This document shows, piece by piece, positions 1-9,270 of a stretch of DNA of 64,000 nt. Source of the DNA: Fluoribacter gormanii (GTDB lineage: Bacteria; Pseudomonadota; Gammaproteobacteria; Legionellales; Legionellaceae). Where the stretch lies: assembly GCF_900156395.1 (NCBI RefSeq), contig NZ_FTNL01000012.1:48966-112965 (forward strand), given 5' to 3'. How positions within the stretch are numbered: the first letter of the stretch is position 1; the number at the start of each line of letters is the position of its first letter. The notes beneath the pieces are model-generated. The model did not search any database, was not told the DNA's origin, and worked only from the letters and a program-made list of their open reading frames with translations. Position numbers and translations under genes: made by a program.

Positions 1-222
1 GCTGACCCTCGCTTTAATGATTATCGCGTGGATTGGTGCTATGACCAAAAACAAGGTTGCGGCTCACGTGCCGCCAATTCGTTTTGCAGTCGTATGGGTT
101 ATATACAAGCGAAGCATTTTGTGAAAGAAACTCAGGTAAGTGCAACCAAAACAATTGGTAGTCAGGAGTTGTGTTTTGGAAATAAGTGCAATGCGTTTAA
201 ATTAATCGTGTGTTATCGATAG
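1..222 (+). CDS. C-terminal end of a Cys-rich, probably secreted protein (partial)
   Basis: The frame is open from the first base, so this is the 3' end of a gene that starts before the window. The 73 visible residues include six cysteines in a pattern of the type DWC...GCG...FC...LCFG..CNAF, ending in a hydrophobic Cys-containing strand. That spacing suggests a small disulphide-bonded extracellular domain, of a kind seen in short secreted bacterial and plant proteins. An internal ATG at 28 also exists, but the upstream codons keep the same character, so I read it as a continuation. It ends 75 bp before fleQ on the same strand. The function is unknown, and export cannot be tested without the N-terminus. 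Confidence 0.55.
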   Translation, partial: ADPRFNDYRVDWCYDQKQGCGSRAANSFCSRMGYIQAKHFVKETQVSATKTIGSQELCFGNKCNAFKLIVCYR

Positions 223-297
223 TGAATTATTGAACTCTTCCTCGCTTTTGGAAGAAAGAATGATGGTGCAAGGTATATAAAACTTAAGGATAAGTTT

Positions 298-1710
298 ATG
301 AGTATTAATGACAAAGTTTTTATCATTGATAATAATGAAAGTCGTGGCAACACGTTGCGTACCATACTTGATTTTATTGGTGAATCGACTGAAGTCAATA
401 AGTATGGCGAATGGAAAATTGCTGATATTGAGCCTGATGTTGTTCTTCTGGGGGCGAGTGAAGCAATACAGGAGACAATTAATGAACTCGATGCTTTGGT
501 AAACAAATTCCCCAAGGTTCCAGTTATTCTTGTGGGCCAAAAATTAAATAATACCCAATGCCTCTTACGCAATGTTGTTGCTTGTCAAGCATTCCCATTT
601 ACTTATGCCCAAATAATGGAGTCATTGCATCAATGTCAAATTGCTAAAGAAGCAGTCAAATCTATTATGCTCAACAATCATAAAAATCCTTTACTACGCA
701 GTCTTGTGGGGAATAGTGTCAGTATTCGCAATGTGCGCAGATTAATAGAGCAAGTATCTGATACTGAAGCAAGTGTTCTAATTTTAGGGGAGTCTGGCAC
801 GGGTAAAGAGGTTGTAGCACGTAATATCCATTCTCTGTCTTCACGCGCTACTAAGCCTTTTATTCCTATTAACTGCGGCGCCATTCCCGGAGAGTTGCTT
901 GAGAGTGAGTTATTTGGCCATGAGAAAGGCGCGTTTACTGGAGCGATTACCTCACGTCAGGGACGATTTGAATTAGCAAATGGCGGTACTTTATTTCTTG
1001 ATGAGATAGGTGATATGCCATTACCCATGCAAGTAAAATTATTACGGGTATTACAAGAGCGTTGTTTTGAGCGAGTGGGCTCCAATAAAAGTATCGATGT
1101 GAATGTACGGATTATTGCGGCCACTCATAGAAATTTAGAGGAAGCAATTAAAGAAGGGAAGTTCAGAGAGGATTTATTTTACAGGCTTAACGTATTTCCC
1201 ATAGAAATGCCTCCTTTAAGGGAACGAGCAGAGGACATTCCGTTATTATTTAATGAATTGATCTCTCGCATCGAAAGCGAAAACAGGCCTAGCGTGCGTT
1301 TAATGCCGGATGCTATGGCTACGTTAAGTCAGTATAGTTGGCCAGGTAATATCAGAGAGTTAGCTAATTTAGTAGAACGATTAACTATTTTGTTTCCTAA
1401 AGGAATTTTGAGTGAAGAAGATTTACCACAAAAGATACGGGGTGAATATAAGCCACCGCATATAGAATCTGATACATCGAGTTCTGAACGTGAAGCTTTA
1501 TTAGAAGCGATGAGTCAGGAGCAAATTTCTTGTACAGAGGGCATAGACTTAAAAGAACATTTGGTAAAGACTGAGTTAGCTCTGATTAGTCAAGCTTTAA
1601 ATGAATCAGATTGGGTAGTTGCTCATGCAGCAAGTTATTTGAATATGAGGCGCACTACTTTAGTTGAAAAAATGCGCAAATATGGGCTCACCCGCCCCGA
1701 ACGAGTGTGA
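298..1710 (+). CDS. fleQ: Sigma-54-dependent flagellar master regulator FleQ
   Basis: This is an enhancer-binding activator that works with sigma-54 RNA polymerase to switch on early flagellar genes. In related bacteria it also responds to cyclic-di-GMP. The 470 residues show a FleQ-type receiver-like domain (about 1-120), then the AAA+ domain with Walker A GESGTGKE (164-171), the sigma-54 contact loop GAFTGA (211-216) and the FLDEIGDMP Walker B, then a C-terminal Fis-type helix-turn-helix (VVAHAASYLNMRRTTLVEKM). Length and domain order match FleQ of Pseudomonas and Legionella. The ATG at 298 follows an AAGGATAAG ribosome-binding site. No other flagellar gene lies in the window, so it is a solitary regulator here. 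Confidence 0.93.
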   Translation: MSINDKVFIIDNNESRGNTLRTILDFIGESTEVNKYGEWKIADIEPDVVLLGASEAIQETINELDALVNKFPKVPVILVGQKLNNTQCLLRNVVACQAFPFTYAQIMESLHQCQIAKEAVKSIMLNNHKNPLLRSLVGNSVSIRNVRRLIEQVSDTEASVLILGESGTGKEVVARNIHSLSSRATKPFIPINCGAIPGELLESELFGHEKGAFTGAITSRQGRFELANGGTLFLDEIGDMPLPMQVKLLRVLQERCFERVGSNKSIDVNVRIIAATHRNLEEAIKEGKFREDLFYRLNVFPIEMPPLRERAEDIPLLFNELISRIESENRPSVRLMPDAMATLSQYSWPGNIRELANLVERLTILFPKGILSEEDLPQKIRGEYKPPHIESDTSSSEREALLEAMSQEQISCTEGIDLKEHLVKTELALISQALNESDWVVAHAASYLNMRRTTLVEKMRKYGLTRPERV

Positions 1711-1756
1711 AGCGATTTTGGAATTAGCTATTTGGCAAAGTGTATGACATAGAGTA

Positions 1757-1795
1757 TGTAAGCCCCGGGTTTCGCTACGCTTCACCCAGGCTACA
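1757..1795. repeat. Dispersed intergenic repeat, CTGGGTGAAGCG type
   Basis: On the minus strand this reads TGTAG, CCTGGGTGAAGCGTAGCG, then AAACCCGGGG. Nearly the same unit occurs at 38423-38460, and degenerate relatives lie near 4302, 27390, 47435, 48901 and 52475. All are intergenic. It is a small dispersed repeat between fleQ and the convergent gene downstream. Confidence 0.6.
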
Positions 1796-1814
1796 TTGTG
1801 ATCAGTTAAACTAC

Positions 1815-2093
1815 TTATTGTTTTGTGTCATCAGTTTTCGGTTCTTCTGGAGTTACAACTGGTTGAGTGGGCTCAGCAGAAGCACTTTCTTCAACGGTTT
1901 TTTTAGGCTTAGCCTCTTTAACAGGAGCTACATTTGTTTGCTCTGCTTTTTCCGTTTCTTCTGCTTGCTCCGCTCTATTTTCTTTATAGGACTGAACGAT
2001 TTCACCAACACTTTTTTTAATATCTGTATATAACTTGCTTGTCATTGAAGCTAACTCTTTGAGATCAGGCAGTTTTGATTTAAAGTCACTCAT
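1815..2093 (-). CDS. Small hydrophilic protein of unknown function
   Basis: A 92-residue protein. The first 45 residues look helical (LKELASMTSKLYTDIKKSVGEIVQSY). The rest is low-complexity and rich in E, K, P, A and T (for example PVKEAKPKKTVEESASAEP), so it is probably disordered. There is no signal peptide or membrane segment. The ATG at 2093 has a GGAG ribosome-binding site about 6 bases upstream. It converges with fleQ and precedes sohB in Legionella-like gene order. The N-terminal helix loosely recalls phasins or cell-envelope accessory proteins, but I cannot assign a family. Confidence 0.65.
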   Translation of the reverse strand: MSDFKSKLPDLKELASMTSKLYTDIKKSVGEIVQSYKENRAEQAEETEKAEQTNVAPVKEAKPKKTVEESASAEPTQPVVTPEEPKTDDTKQ

Positions 2094-2221
2094 AGCTCAC
2101 TCCATTATGTAATCTAAATTAATTATATACCATTATCTGAAATTCAGCAGTTCATCCAGTATTTTGAATATTAAGGCTTTTTATTATTCATCATTATGAT
2201 TGAACGGCTGAATTTAATTTG

Positions 2222-3157
2222 TTAACCCCAAGGGTGCATAAACCTCATTGCTGGTTTAAGCAATTTATTAGCTAGAGTAGCTTTGGGGGGGACGGTTAGT
2301 TTGAATGCTTTAAAGTGTGCAATTTTTTCAATCAGATAGTCATCGCTTGTACATAATTTATCGACGAGATGCAGGGCAAAGGCATCTTTAGCTAGCCAAT
2401 GTTCTCCTGTAGAGACTTTATCTATATCCAGTTGCTCGCGATGTTCAGCCACATAATTTCTAAAAGCAGCATGTATCTTTTCAAGATCTTCCTGAGCTTT
2501 TTTCTTGCCTTTTTCAGTATTCTCACCCAACACTGTTAAAGTTCGTTTGTATTCTCCAGCAGTTAACAATTCCACATCAATATCGTGTTTTTTAAGCCAG
2601 CGATGGAAATTAGGGATTTGGGCTACTACACCTATGGAGCCAATAATCGCAAAAGGTGCCGCAATGATGTGATTCGCAACACAGGACATTAGATAACCGC
2701 CACTAGCGGCCATTTTATCAATACTCACAGTCAACGGAATATCTCTATCACGAATACGTTGGAGCTGTGACGCAGCCAATCCATAGCTATTGACTACACC
2801 ACCTGGGCTATCCAGGCGCACTAAAACTTCATCTCCCGACTTCGCAATGCAAAGTATGGCCGTAATTTCTTCTCTAAGTTGTTCTACCTGGGATGCTCTG
2901 ATGTCTCCATGAAAATCAAGAACATAAAGAGTTGGCTGTTCTTCTTTATTTTTTTTCTTTTTGGGTGGCTTTTTTCCAAGCACTTCTTTGTTCATTGTGG
3001 ATATGATATGATCATAATGTTTATTTAAGGATGTGATTTCCAGTTTAGGTTTGGGTTTGCGGCTCATAGAAAAAAAACCTGCAAATATTATGAGAAAGGC
3101 AATTACTACAGTCACTGATTTTAAAAAAAACATACCGTATTGAGCTAAAAATTCCAT
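2222..3157 (-). CDS. sohB: Inner-membrane serine protease SohB (S49 family)
   Basis: This is a membrane-anchored peptidase of the SppA/SohB family that digests signal peptides or misfolded envelope proteins. The 311 residues start with an N-terminal membrane helix (about 9-30), followed by a lysine-rich linker (KKPPKKKKNKEE, 62-73) and a ClpP/crotonase-like protease domain. The catalytic dyad is visible as Ser152 in KMAASGGY and Lys204 in GEYKR, and the substrate-binding DSPGG (116-120) is present. Length and layout match SohB of gamma-proteobacteria. It is divergent from the RhoGAP gene with about 100 bp between the starts. Confidence 0.92.
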   Translation of the reverse strand: MEFLAQYGMFFLKSVTVVIAFLIIFAGFFSMSRKPKPKLEITSLNKHYDHIISTMNKEVLGKKPPKKKKNKEEQPTLYVLDFHGDIRASQVEQLREEITAILCIAKSGDEVLVRLDSPGGVVNSYGLAASQLQRIRDRDIPLTVSIDKMAASGGYLMSCVANHIIAAPFAIIGSIGVVAQIPNFHRWLKKHDIDVELLTAGEYKRTLTVLGENTEKGKKKAQEDLEKIHAAFRNYVAEHREQLDIDKVSTGEHWLAKDAFALHLVDKLCTSDDYLIEKIAHFKAFKLTVPPKATLANKLLKPAMRFMHPWG

Positions 3158-3258
3158 TATTAACCTTTAAAAAATAAAAACAAAATTATGGCTCTCAATA
3201 AGAGAGTTCGCAAGAGCTAGTTTAAGTAATTCAAAAAGTTGAAGGAGAAGATAATATT

Positions 3259-4257
3259 ATGCCATCTAATGAAAAATTAAGACAAAAGAAAATTGAGAGC
3301 TTACAGTATGCTGCGCTTATTTTAATTAACATTTTGGATAAGTCGATTGATAAAAATGCCATTGAAGGGATTTTTAGAATATCTGGAGCAAAACGTCTTA
3401 TAGATTCTAAAATAGATGAAATTCAAAAAGGCAAAATGGATTTTGGCACCTTGAATCAGCTTGAACAAGCCGCATTACTTAAAACAGTAATACGCGAATT
3501 GCAAAATATAGGGGAACCTTTCATTAGCTATGATAAGTTTGATAATTTAAAAAAAGCAAAAGAAAAAATACATGAAACTCAACCTAAATTAGGAGAGCCT
3601 TTCAATGAAGCAAGAATAGAATATGATGATTTAATATATAATCTATTAAATGAAGGTTCAGATATTAATAAAAAAATTGCCTTTCGCTTACTTGTTCTGC
3701 TAAATAAGGTATCAACGAAGCCTACAGCAAAAATGCCTGCAACAAATTTGGCTATCGTAATGACTCCAAATATATTGAAAATTCCTTCTGAAATATCTCT
3801 TCAAAATCAGGCTTTAATTTCTTTGTCTATGAATGGGGTTTGTTCTGATTTGATTGAAAAAATTGGTGACATTAAAAAGCCAGAAATTCATTTGCAAGGT
3901 ACACATTATGAAGCTCAAACAATAGATGTTTCAGAAAATAGATTCCATCTTTTCAATGCATCGAGTGACAAGTTAGATGCTGCTTATGAAGGGCTTAAAG
4001 GTGATGTATTAAAAAGCCGAATTTTGTTAAATTTTAAACAACGACTTGAAAAAGCAACTCTGGAGAATTTGGATCAAGAAGTAGATCAAATAAAAACGAC
4101 TAGTGAATATAATGTTCTTGCTTCAAGTCAAGGACTTACAACCTGGGTTTTGAGCTTTTTTATGCAACGTGATACATCTTCTGTAAAAGCTTTTAGAGAG
4201 ATGGTCGCAGAACGAAGAAGCGATCTGGAGTTTGAAAGAACCTTGGAAATGAAATAA
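3259..4257 (+). CDS. RhoGAP-domain protein, candidate Dot/Icm effector
   Basis: RhoGAP domains speed up GTP hydrolysis by Rho, Rac and Cdc42, eukaryotic GTPases that bacteria lack. Residues about 16-205 follow the family pattern in order. EGIFRISG carries the arginine finger at Arg40. LLKTVIREL has Lys75 and Arg79, equal to the conserved Lys and Arg of p50RhoGAP. NLAIVMTPNIL has Asn163 and PN 170-171, equal to the NLAVVFGPNLL signature. The remaining 127 residues are charged and helical with no match I recognise. There is no signal peptide. The ribosome-binding site GAAGGAG lies 9-10 bases before the ATG. Codon use is AT-rich like other Legionella effectors. The catalytic set looks complete, so I infer an active GAP delivered into host cells. 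Neighbours sohB and ccmA are unrelated housekeeping genes. Confidence 0.85.
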   Translation: MPSNEKLRQKKIESLQYAALILINILDKSIDKNAIEGIFRISGAKRLIDSKIDEIQKGKMDFGTLNQLEQAALLKTVIRELQNIGEPFISYDKFDNLKKAKEKIHETQPKLGEPFNEARIEYDDLIYNLLNEGSDINKKIAFRLLVLLNKVSTKPTAKMPATNLAIVMTPNILKIPSEISLQNQALISLSMNGVCSDLIEKIGDIKKPEIHLQGTHYEAQTIDVSENRFHLFNASSDKLDAAYEGLKGDVLKSRILLNFKQRLEKATLENLDQEVDQIKTTSEYNVLASSQGLTTWVLSFFMQRDTSSVKAFREMVAERRSDLEFERTLEMK

Positions 4258-4301
4258 AACTTGTTTTGTTTTTTAGTTCAAGTACTATTCATTTATTAAA
4301 G

Positions 4302-4475
4302 TGTAGCCTGAGTAGCGTAGCGGCACAGCCATTAAGTGAAGCAGTTGGACTATAGTTCATGTCCTCTCTTCGCGAGGTCGGGGATCTATTTTTAGAGGAG
4401 CTCAGAGCTTCATCTAAAATAGATTCCCGCTTTCGTGAGAATGACAAAATACTCGATTTAATGAGTTAATGGTAG
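4302..4475. repeat. Gene-free stretch with degenerate REP-like hairpins
   Basis: The 318 bp between the RhoGAP gene and ccmA hold no credible gene. Within them, 4302-4330 resembles the TAGCCTG dispersed repeat. The segment 4370-4445 has two arms, GGGGATCTATTTTTAGA and TCTAAAATAGATTCCC, that form an imperfect inverted repeat, followed by GTGAGAATGAC. This looks like a decayed copy of the hairpin pair after ligA (44054-44129). The ccmA promoter must lie in 4475-4575, but I see no clear -35/-10 pair. Confidence 0.45.
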
Positions 4476-4575
4476 AAAAGTTTAGTAGAAACGGGAATGA
4501 TGAAGTTGAACTATTTCAAAGCTCCGCTATGCCTCGTTCAGGCGTTGACGCCAACCCACAGTGTATTATTGACCT

Positions 4576-5205
4576 ATGCTTGATGTGATTAACCTTGATT
4601 TTGATTATCAAGATCAGCCTTTATTAAATAAAGTGGCTTTTCATTTGCCGTCAGGGGGATTAATTCATTTACGTGGGAGAAATGGTGCAGGCAAGACCAC
4701 CTTATTGAAATTAATCGCCGGTTTATATCATCCGCATCAGGGTGAAATTCAATTTCTAGGTCGAAATATAGACCAGGACCGAGCAGAGTATCAACGAAAT
4801 GTATGTTTTGTTGGTCACAAAACAGGGATTAATCCTAATTTAACTTTAAAGGAAAATTGCTTTTTTGATCTCCATTATACTTCTTCATGTTCACGTTCCA
4901 CCAAGAAAGATGAATTGAATAATCTAAAAGAGTTCGCTTCGATTTTTAAACTTGAACATCATCTTGATATCCCTTGTGGTTTATTATCAGCAGGGCAGCG
5001 CAGGCAAGCTGGATTGCTACGCTTGTGGTTCTCTGATGTTAAATTATGGTTGCTTGATGAGCCTTTAGTTGCACTAGATGATACGGCTATTACACGGATT
5101 CTAGATAAAATAGCAGCTCATCGAAAGCAGGGTGGGGCTGTTTTATTGACTTCGCACCAGCAATTACCACTCAAATCCTCTGATTATGAGGAGTATTGTT
5201 TGTGA
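4576..5205 (+). CDS. ccmA: Haem exporter ATPase CcmA
   Basis: This is the ATPase subunit of the CcmABCD complex, which releases haem-loaded CcmE during cytochrome c maturation at the inner membrane. The 209 residues carry Walker A GRNGAGKTT, an ABC signature of the form LLSAGQRRQ, the Walker B region LWLLDEPLVALD, and a switch His in TSHQQ. Length is normal for CcmA (about 200-210). It is the first gene of the ccm operon, and its stop codon overlaps the ccmB start. No strong ribosome-binding site precedes the ATG. Confidence 0.93.
   Translation: MLDVINLDFDYQDQPLLNKVAFHLPSGGLIHLRGRNGAGKTTLLKLIAGLYHPHQGEIQFLGRNIDQDRAEYQRNVCFVGHKTGINPNLTLKENCFFDLHYTSSCSRSTKKDELNNLKEFASIFKLEHHLDIPCGLLSAGQRRQAGLLRLWFSDVKLWLLDEPLVALDDTAITRILDKIAAHRKQGGAVLLTSHQQLPLKSSDYEEYCL
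5188..5193 (+). promoter_or_regulatory. Ribosome-binding site that fixes the ccmB start
   Basis: GAGGAG lies 8 bases before the GTG at 5202 but only 2 bases before the in-frame TTG at 5196. The spacing favours GTG, which overlaps the ccmA stop as GTGA. Confidence 0.6.
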
Positions 5206-5882
5206 GCTCATCTTTTGCTTTATTTGCCAGACAATGCAAGCGCGAGTTGCTTATTCAGGTGCGTCAAATTCGTTTTTTAGTCAATTCATGTCTGTTTTTT
5301 TTAATGTTTCTTTTTATGTTTCCTCTTACAGTAAAGCCAGAGGTCATTTTGCTTAAAACTATAGTGCCTGGTTTAGTCTGGATGGCGATACTTTTGTCTT
5401 TATTGCTCTCTGCGGAGCGCTTATTTCAACAAGATTATGAGCATGGAGTAATTGAACAATGGATTGTTTCTGGTCAATCATTACCTTTGCTAGTTAGTGC
5501 AAAAGTAGTGGCGCACTGGTTATTTAATTTACTGCCTTTACTCGTTTTATGCCCCTTAATTGCTTTATTGTTTTCATTAAGTGTATGGGAAACGGAAGTT
5601 CTTGCTCTGACTATTATTTGCGGAACGCCCGCATTACTCTTTCTTTGTGCTTTGGCTGCTGCGTTTGGTGTCGGAGTCAACCAAAAAGGCCTTTTGATGG
5701 CTTTGATTTTATTACCATTAACCTTACCTTTACTGATTTTTGGAAGTGGAACGTTAAATATTGCCATGCAAGGTTTGCCAATTAGTGCCTATCTGGCCTT
5801 GTTATCAGCAATGTCTGTAGTTGCTGTGGGATTTTTACCTTTTGCAATTGCCGGGGTGATACGTATCAGTCATGTTGAATAG
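5202..5882 (+). CDS. ccmB: Haem exporter permease CcmB
   Basis: This is the membrane permease subunit of CcmABCD. About 226 residues form six hydrophobic segments, beginning VNSCLFFLMFLFMFPLTV after an amphipathic N-terminus and including IVPGLVWMAILLSLLLSAERLF, typical of CcmB. I chose GTG 5202 over the TTG at 5196 because the GAGGAG ribosome-binding site fits it. The gene overlaps ccmA by 4 bases, which indicates translational coupling. An 87-105 bp gap follows before ccmC, the largest spacing within the operon. Confidence 0.92.
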   Translation: MSSSFALFARQCKRELLIQVRQIRFLVNSCLFFLMFLFMFPLTVKPEVILLKTIVPGLVWMAILLSLLLSAERLFQQDYEHGVIEQWIVSGQSLPLLVSAKVVAHWLFNLLPLLVLCPLIALLFSLSVWETEVLALTIICGTPALLFLCALAAAFGVGVNQKGLLMALILLPLTLPLLIFGSGTLNIAMQGLPISAYLALLSAMSVVAVGFLPFAIAGVIRISHVE

Positions 5883-5987
5883 GAGCTGCTTCCCTTTCTA
5901 CTATTCTAGGCAACTTGTCTTGATTATGGATTTTGCTAATAAGTGGATACGTGATAAAATCCGCTTTTTTTGATTTCAATTATTCCT

Positions 5988-6731
5988 ATGTGGAAATTAT
6001 TATACCAGCTTGCATCGCCTAAGTTATTTTATAATTTTGCTGGACGCCTTATTCCAAGTTTGGCAGTTGGTGCATTAGTTACCTTATTTGTTGGTATTAT
6101 TTGGGGGCTGGCATTTACTCCCCCTGATTATCAACAAGGTGATGCGTTCCGTATTATCTATGTGCATGTTCCCAGCGCGTTTTTATCAATGATGCTCTAC
6201 GCTTGGATGGGGTTTTTAGCAGTATTACTTCTGGTTTGGCGCATTAAGATAGCAGGTCTTTTAATTAATATTGTGGCTCAAGTTGGTCTTAGTATGGCTT
6301 TTCTTGCGCTGGCAACCGGAAGTATCTGGGGAAAACCCATGTGGGGCGCCTGGTGGGTTTGGGATGCTCGTTTAACTTCCGAATTAATCCTTTTATTGCT
6401 TTATGCTGCGATTTTAGCGACGCACTATGCTATAAAAAACAAAGAAGATGGAGATAAAATCATTGCCATCTTAACTTTAGTTGGGATTCTTGATTTACCA
6501 ATTATTCACTATTCGGTTTATTGGTGGAATACCTTGCATCAAGGATCTACTTTGTCGGTTTTTGCAAAACCCAAAATTGATGGAAGCATGTTATATCCCT
6601 TATTGTTGACCATAGCAGGATTTTCTTTATATTGTTTATGGATCATTTTAGGGAAAGCACGCCAAGAATTATTGTTTAGGGAAAAAAGACAATCTTGGGT
6701 CAAGATTCAATTTGAAGGGGAAGGTAAATGA
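5988..6731 (+). CDS. ccmC: Haem-handling membrane protein CcmC
   Basis: CcmC loads haem onto CcmE in the periplasm. The sequence has six membrane helices, the haem-binding tryptophan-rich WWD motif (WGAWWVWDARLTSELIL), and the two flanking His regions IYVHVPSA and IIHYSVYWWNTLHQG. About 247 residues is normal for the family. I chose ATG 5988 (MWKLLYQLASP) because the N-terminus then matches family members. A TTG at 5970 is in frame, but neither start has a good ribosome-binding site. The stop overlaps ccmD as ATGA. Confidence 0.93.
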   Translation: MWKLLYQLASPKLFYNFAGRLIPSLAVGALVTLFVGIIWGLAFTPPDYQQGDAFRIIYVHVPSAFLSMMLYAWMGFLAVLLLVWRIKIAGLLINIVAQVGLSMAFLALATGSIWGKPMWGAWWVWDARLTSELILLLLYAAILATHYAIKNKEDGDKIIAILTLVGILDLPIIHYSVYWWNTLHQGSTLSVFAKPKIDGSMLYPLLLTIAGFSLYCLWIILGKARQELLFREKRQSWVKIQFEGEGK

Positions 6732-6886
6732 ATCAATTTTTAGAATGGTTGGCAATGGGGGGGTATTCCATTTATGTCTGGCCAGCCTATGGTTTGGTTT
6801 GTGTTGTTTTAGTAATGAATTTATTAGGTATGAAATGGAAGGGAAAACAAACACGCCAAAAATTACAACAATGGTTTAAGCGATAA
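6728..6886 (+). CDS. ccmD: Small membrane protein CcmD
   Basis: A 52-residue protein with one membrane helix (WPAYGLVCVVLVMNLLGM) preceded by GGYSIYVWPAYG, the usual CcmD signature, and followed by a basic tail. CcmD is needed for release of holo-CcmE from CcmABC. It overlaps ccmC by 4 bases, and ccmE starts 3 bases after its stop. It is short enough to be missed by automatic ORF cut-offs. Confidence 0.88.
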   Translation: MNQFLEWLAMGGYSIYVWPAYGLVCVVLVMNLLGMKWKGKQTRQKLQQWFKR

Positions 6887-6889
6887 ATA

Positions 6890-7321
6890 ATGACTCCAGC
6901 ACGCAAACGCAAGATAATGATTCTAGTATTTACCATGTCTATTTTATCCATTGCTGCAGCGTTGGTTTTATATGCTCTAAGACAAAATATTAGCTTGTTT
7001 TATACTCCAACCCAAGTTGTAGCTGGTGAAGCGCCACAACAGCATAATATTCGTGTGGGGGGAATGGTTAAGAACGGTTCCATTGTCCGTTCGAAAAAAA
7101 GTTTGAGTGTTACGTTTAAAATAACTGATTTTGATCAGACGATCACCGTAACTTATAAGGGGATTCTTCCTGATTTGTTTCGAGAGGGGCAGGGTGTAGT
7201 TGCTGAAGGGCAGCTGCTTGATAATCAACATTTTCGTGCCTCACAAGTATTGGCGAAACATGACGCAAATTATATGCCGCCGGAAGTGAAAGCCGCTTTA
7301 TCCAAAAAGGTACCCTCATGA
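6890..7321 (+). CDS. ccmE: Periplasmic haem chaperone CcmE
   Basis: CcmE binds haem covalently and hands it to the CcmFH lyase. The 143 residues show an N-terminal membrane anchor (about 9-29) and an OB-fold domain with VAGEAP and RVGGMV. The haem-binding His124 and Tyr128 lie in [13 protein letters not shown], as in E. coli CcmE (KHDENYTPPEV). Length is normal. The gene overlaps ccmF by 4 bases. Confidence 0.95.
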   Translation: MTPARKRKIMILVFTMSILSIAAALVLYALRQNISLFYTPTQVVAGEAPQQHNIRVGGMVKNGSIVRSKKSLSVTFKITDFDQTITVTYKGILPDLFREGQGVVAEGQLLDNQHFRASQVLAKHDANYMPPEVKAALSKKVPS

Positions 7322-9270
7322 TTGCAGAATTAGGAGTTTTTTCTTTAATTTTGGCTTTGCTTTCGTCCATAATGCTCGCATTGATTCCGCTTGTAGGGTT
7401 GCAATTAAAGCGCAGTAATTGGATGGATGCTGCAGGTACCTATGTGGTCTGTCAGTTTTTCTTTATGGCCTTGTCTTATTTTTTCCTGACCCTTTGTTTT
7501 TTAAAGAATGATTTTTCAGTAATTTATGTCGTAAGTAACTCGAGTATTTCCTTACCCTGGTTTTACAAACTCTGTGCAGTTTGGGGCGGGCATGAAGGTT
7601 CTATGTTGTTATGGGTCTGTATTCTTAGTTTTTGGATGTTGCTTGTAGCTTTTTGCAGTACGGGTCTCGATAAGGCTATGCGTACGCGTGTTTTAGTTGT
7701 TCTTGGTTGGTTAAGTATAGGCTTTATTCTGTTTTTACTGACCACCTCCAATCCTTTTTTGCGCCAATTTCAATTTTTAAATACCCAAGGCCGTGATTTG
7801 AACCCTTTATTACAAGATCCAGGGTTTCTATTTCATCCGCCAATGTTGTATATGGGGTATGTTGGTTTTTCTGTAGCTTTTGCTTTTGCGATTGCGGCAC
7901 TTTGGGCCGGAAAGGTAGAAACCAGTTGGTCCAAATGGACTAGGCCATGGACCTTAGCGGCCTGGTGTTGTTTAACTGCAGGGATTACTTTAGGGAGTTG
8001 GTGGGCCTATCGTGAATTAGGTTGGGGAGGATGGTGGTTTTGGGACCCAGTGGAAAATGCCTCTTTTATGCCCTGGCTGGTAGGTACTGCTTTATTGCAT
8101 TCTTTGGCAGTGACTGAGCAACGTCAGCAATTTAAAGCGTGGACGATGTTGTTGGCCATTGCAGCTTTTTCTTTAAGCTTAATTGGTACTTTCCTTGTAC
8201 GTTCCGGTGTCCTCACTTCGGTTCATGCATTTGCCGTAGATCCGCAGCGTGGTTTATATATTCTAGGTTTTTTAATATGTGTTATCGGCGGCTCTCTATT
8301 ATTATTTCTCTTTAGAGCACAAAGCTTACACTCAGGCAGCAACCCCAGTCCTTTTTCTCGAGAAAGTGCGTTGTTATTAAATAATGTTTTCTTAGTGGTC
8401 ATTATGCTTACGGTTTTAATGGGAACAGTGTATCCGTTGCTTGTTGAAGGGTTAGGGCTAGGTAAATTATCTGTAGGTGCTCCTTATTTTAATGCAGTAT
8501 TTGTTCCGTTGATGATTCCTCTCTTGTTATTGATGGGAATTGGTATTCATTTAAGATGGAATAGTGATCGTTGGCAAAATGTGTTAAGGAAACTATGGAA
8601 AACCGCATTTCTCAGTTTTTTATTTCCTTTGATTTTGTTGCTTACTACTTCCAGAGAATTTGACGTTACTGCCTTTATGGGATTGATCCTGGCGTTTTGG
8701 GTGATTTTAAGTACGATTCAGGCGGCTTACAGACGGATTTACGAGCGTGGTTTATTCCAGGTAGGGCAAGCTTATTGGGGGATGATTCTGGCGCATCTAG
8801 GTGTGGCAACTACGGTAATTGGTATTGCGGTGTCCACAGCTTATGGTGTGCAGGATGATGTGCAAATGGAGCCCGGAAAAAAAGTTACTCTGCAAGGCTA
8901 TTCTATTGAGTTTATGCAGCAAGAGCCATTATCAGGCCCTAATTATAAAGGAACCAAAGCGCAATTTAAAATAAATTATCAAGGCAAGACGAAGATGATT
9001 TATCCTGAGAAACGGCTGTATACAATAGGTCAAATGCCTATGACTGAATCGGCAATTGATGTGACACCTTTTCGAGATATTTACATTGCCCTCGGTGAGC
9101 CATTAACTAATGATTCATGGTCAGTAAGACTCTATTATAAACCTTTAATTCGCTGGATTTGGGCGGGTGGATTTATGATTTTAGCGGGTGGATTTTTTGC
9201 ATTGACTGACAGACGATATTATCGAAAAAGGCAGTCGGTAGCAGTTGGTGTACAGGAGTTAAAAGTATGA
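7318..9270 (+). CDS. ccmF: Cytochrome c haem lyase subunit CcmF
   Basis: This is the large polytopic protein that attaches haem to the CXXCH motif of apocytochromes with CcmH and CcmI. The 650 residues carry many membrane helices, the [11 protein letters not shown] segment, the WWD motif [18 protein letters not shown], and conserved His residues in the flanking loops. Its length fits CcmF (about 640-660). It overlaps ccmE and ccmG by 4 bases each, so translation is probably coupled through this part of the operon. Confidence 0.95.
   Translation: MIAELGVFSLILALLSSIMLALIPLVGLQLKRSNWMDAAGTYVVCQFFFMALSYFFLTLCFLKNDFSVIYVVSNSSISLPWFYKLCAVWGGHEGSMLLWVCILSFWMLLVAFCSTGLDKAMRTRVLVVLGWLSIGFILFLLTTSNPFLRQFQFLNTQGRDLNPLLQDPGFLFHPPMLYMGYVGFSVAFAFAIAALWAGKVETSWSKWTRPWTLAAWCCLTAGITLGSWWAYRELGWGGWWFWDPVENASFMPWLVGTALLHSLAVTEQRQQFKAWTMLLAIAAFSLSLIGTFLVRSGVLTSVHAFAVDPQRGLYILGFLICVIGGSLLLFLFRAQSLHSGSNPSPFSRESALLLNNVFLVVIMLTVLMGTVYPLLVEGLGLGKLSVGAPYFNAVFVPLMIPLLLLMGIGIHLRWNSDRWQNVLRKLWKTAFLSFLFPLILLLTTSREFDVTAFMGLILAFWVILSTIQAAYRRIYERGLFQVGQAYWGMILAHLGVATTVIGIAVSTAYGVQDDVQMEPGKKVTLQGYSIEFMQQEPLSGPNYKGTKAQFKINYQGKTKMIYPEKRLYTIGQMPMTESAIDVTPFRDIYIALGEPLTNDSWSVRLYYKPLIRWIWAGGFMILAGGFFALTDRRYYRKRQSVAVGVQELKV

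Noticed and set aside
202..572. Two overlapping minus-strand frames (about 112 and 119 residues) opposite the fleQ start
   Set aside because: They are antisense to the clear FleQ N-terminal domain and overlap one another.
1740..2033. 97-residue plus-strand frame opposite the small hydrophilic gene
   Set aside because: Very rich in Phe, Leu, Cys and Ser, as expected for the antisense of an E/K-rich protein. It begins inside a dispersed repeat.
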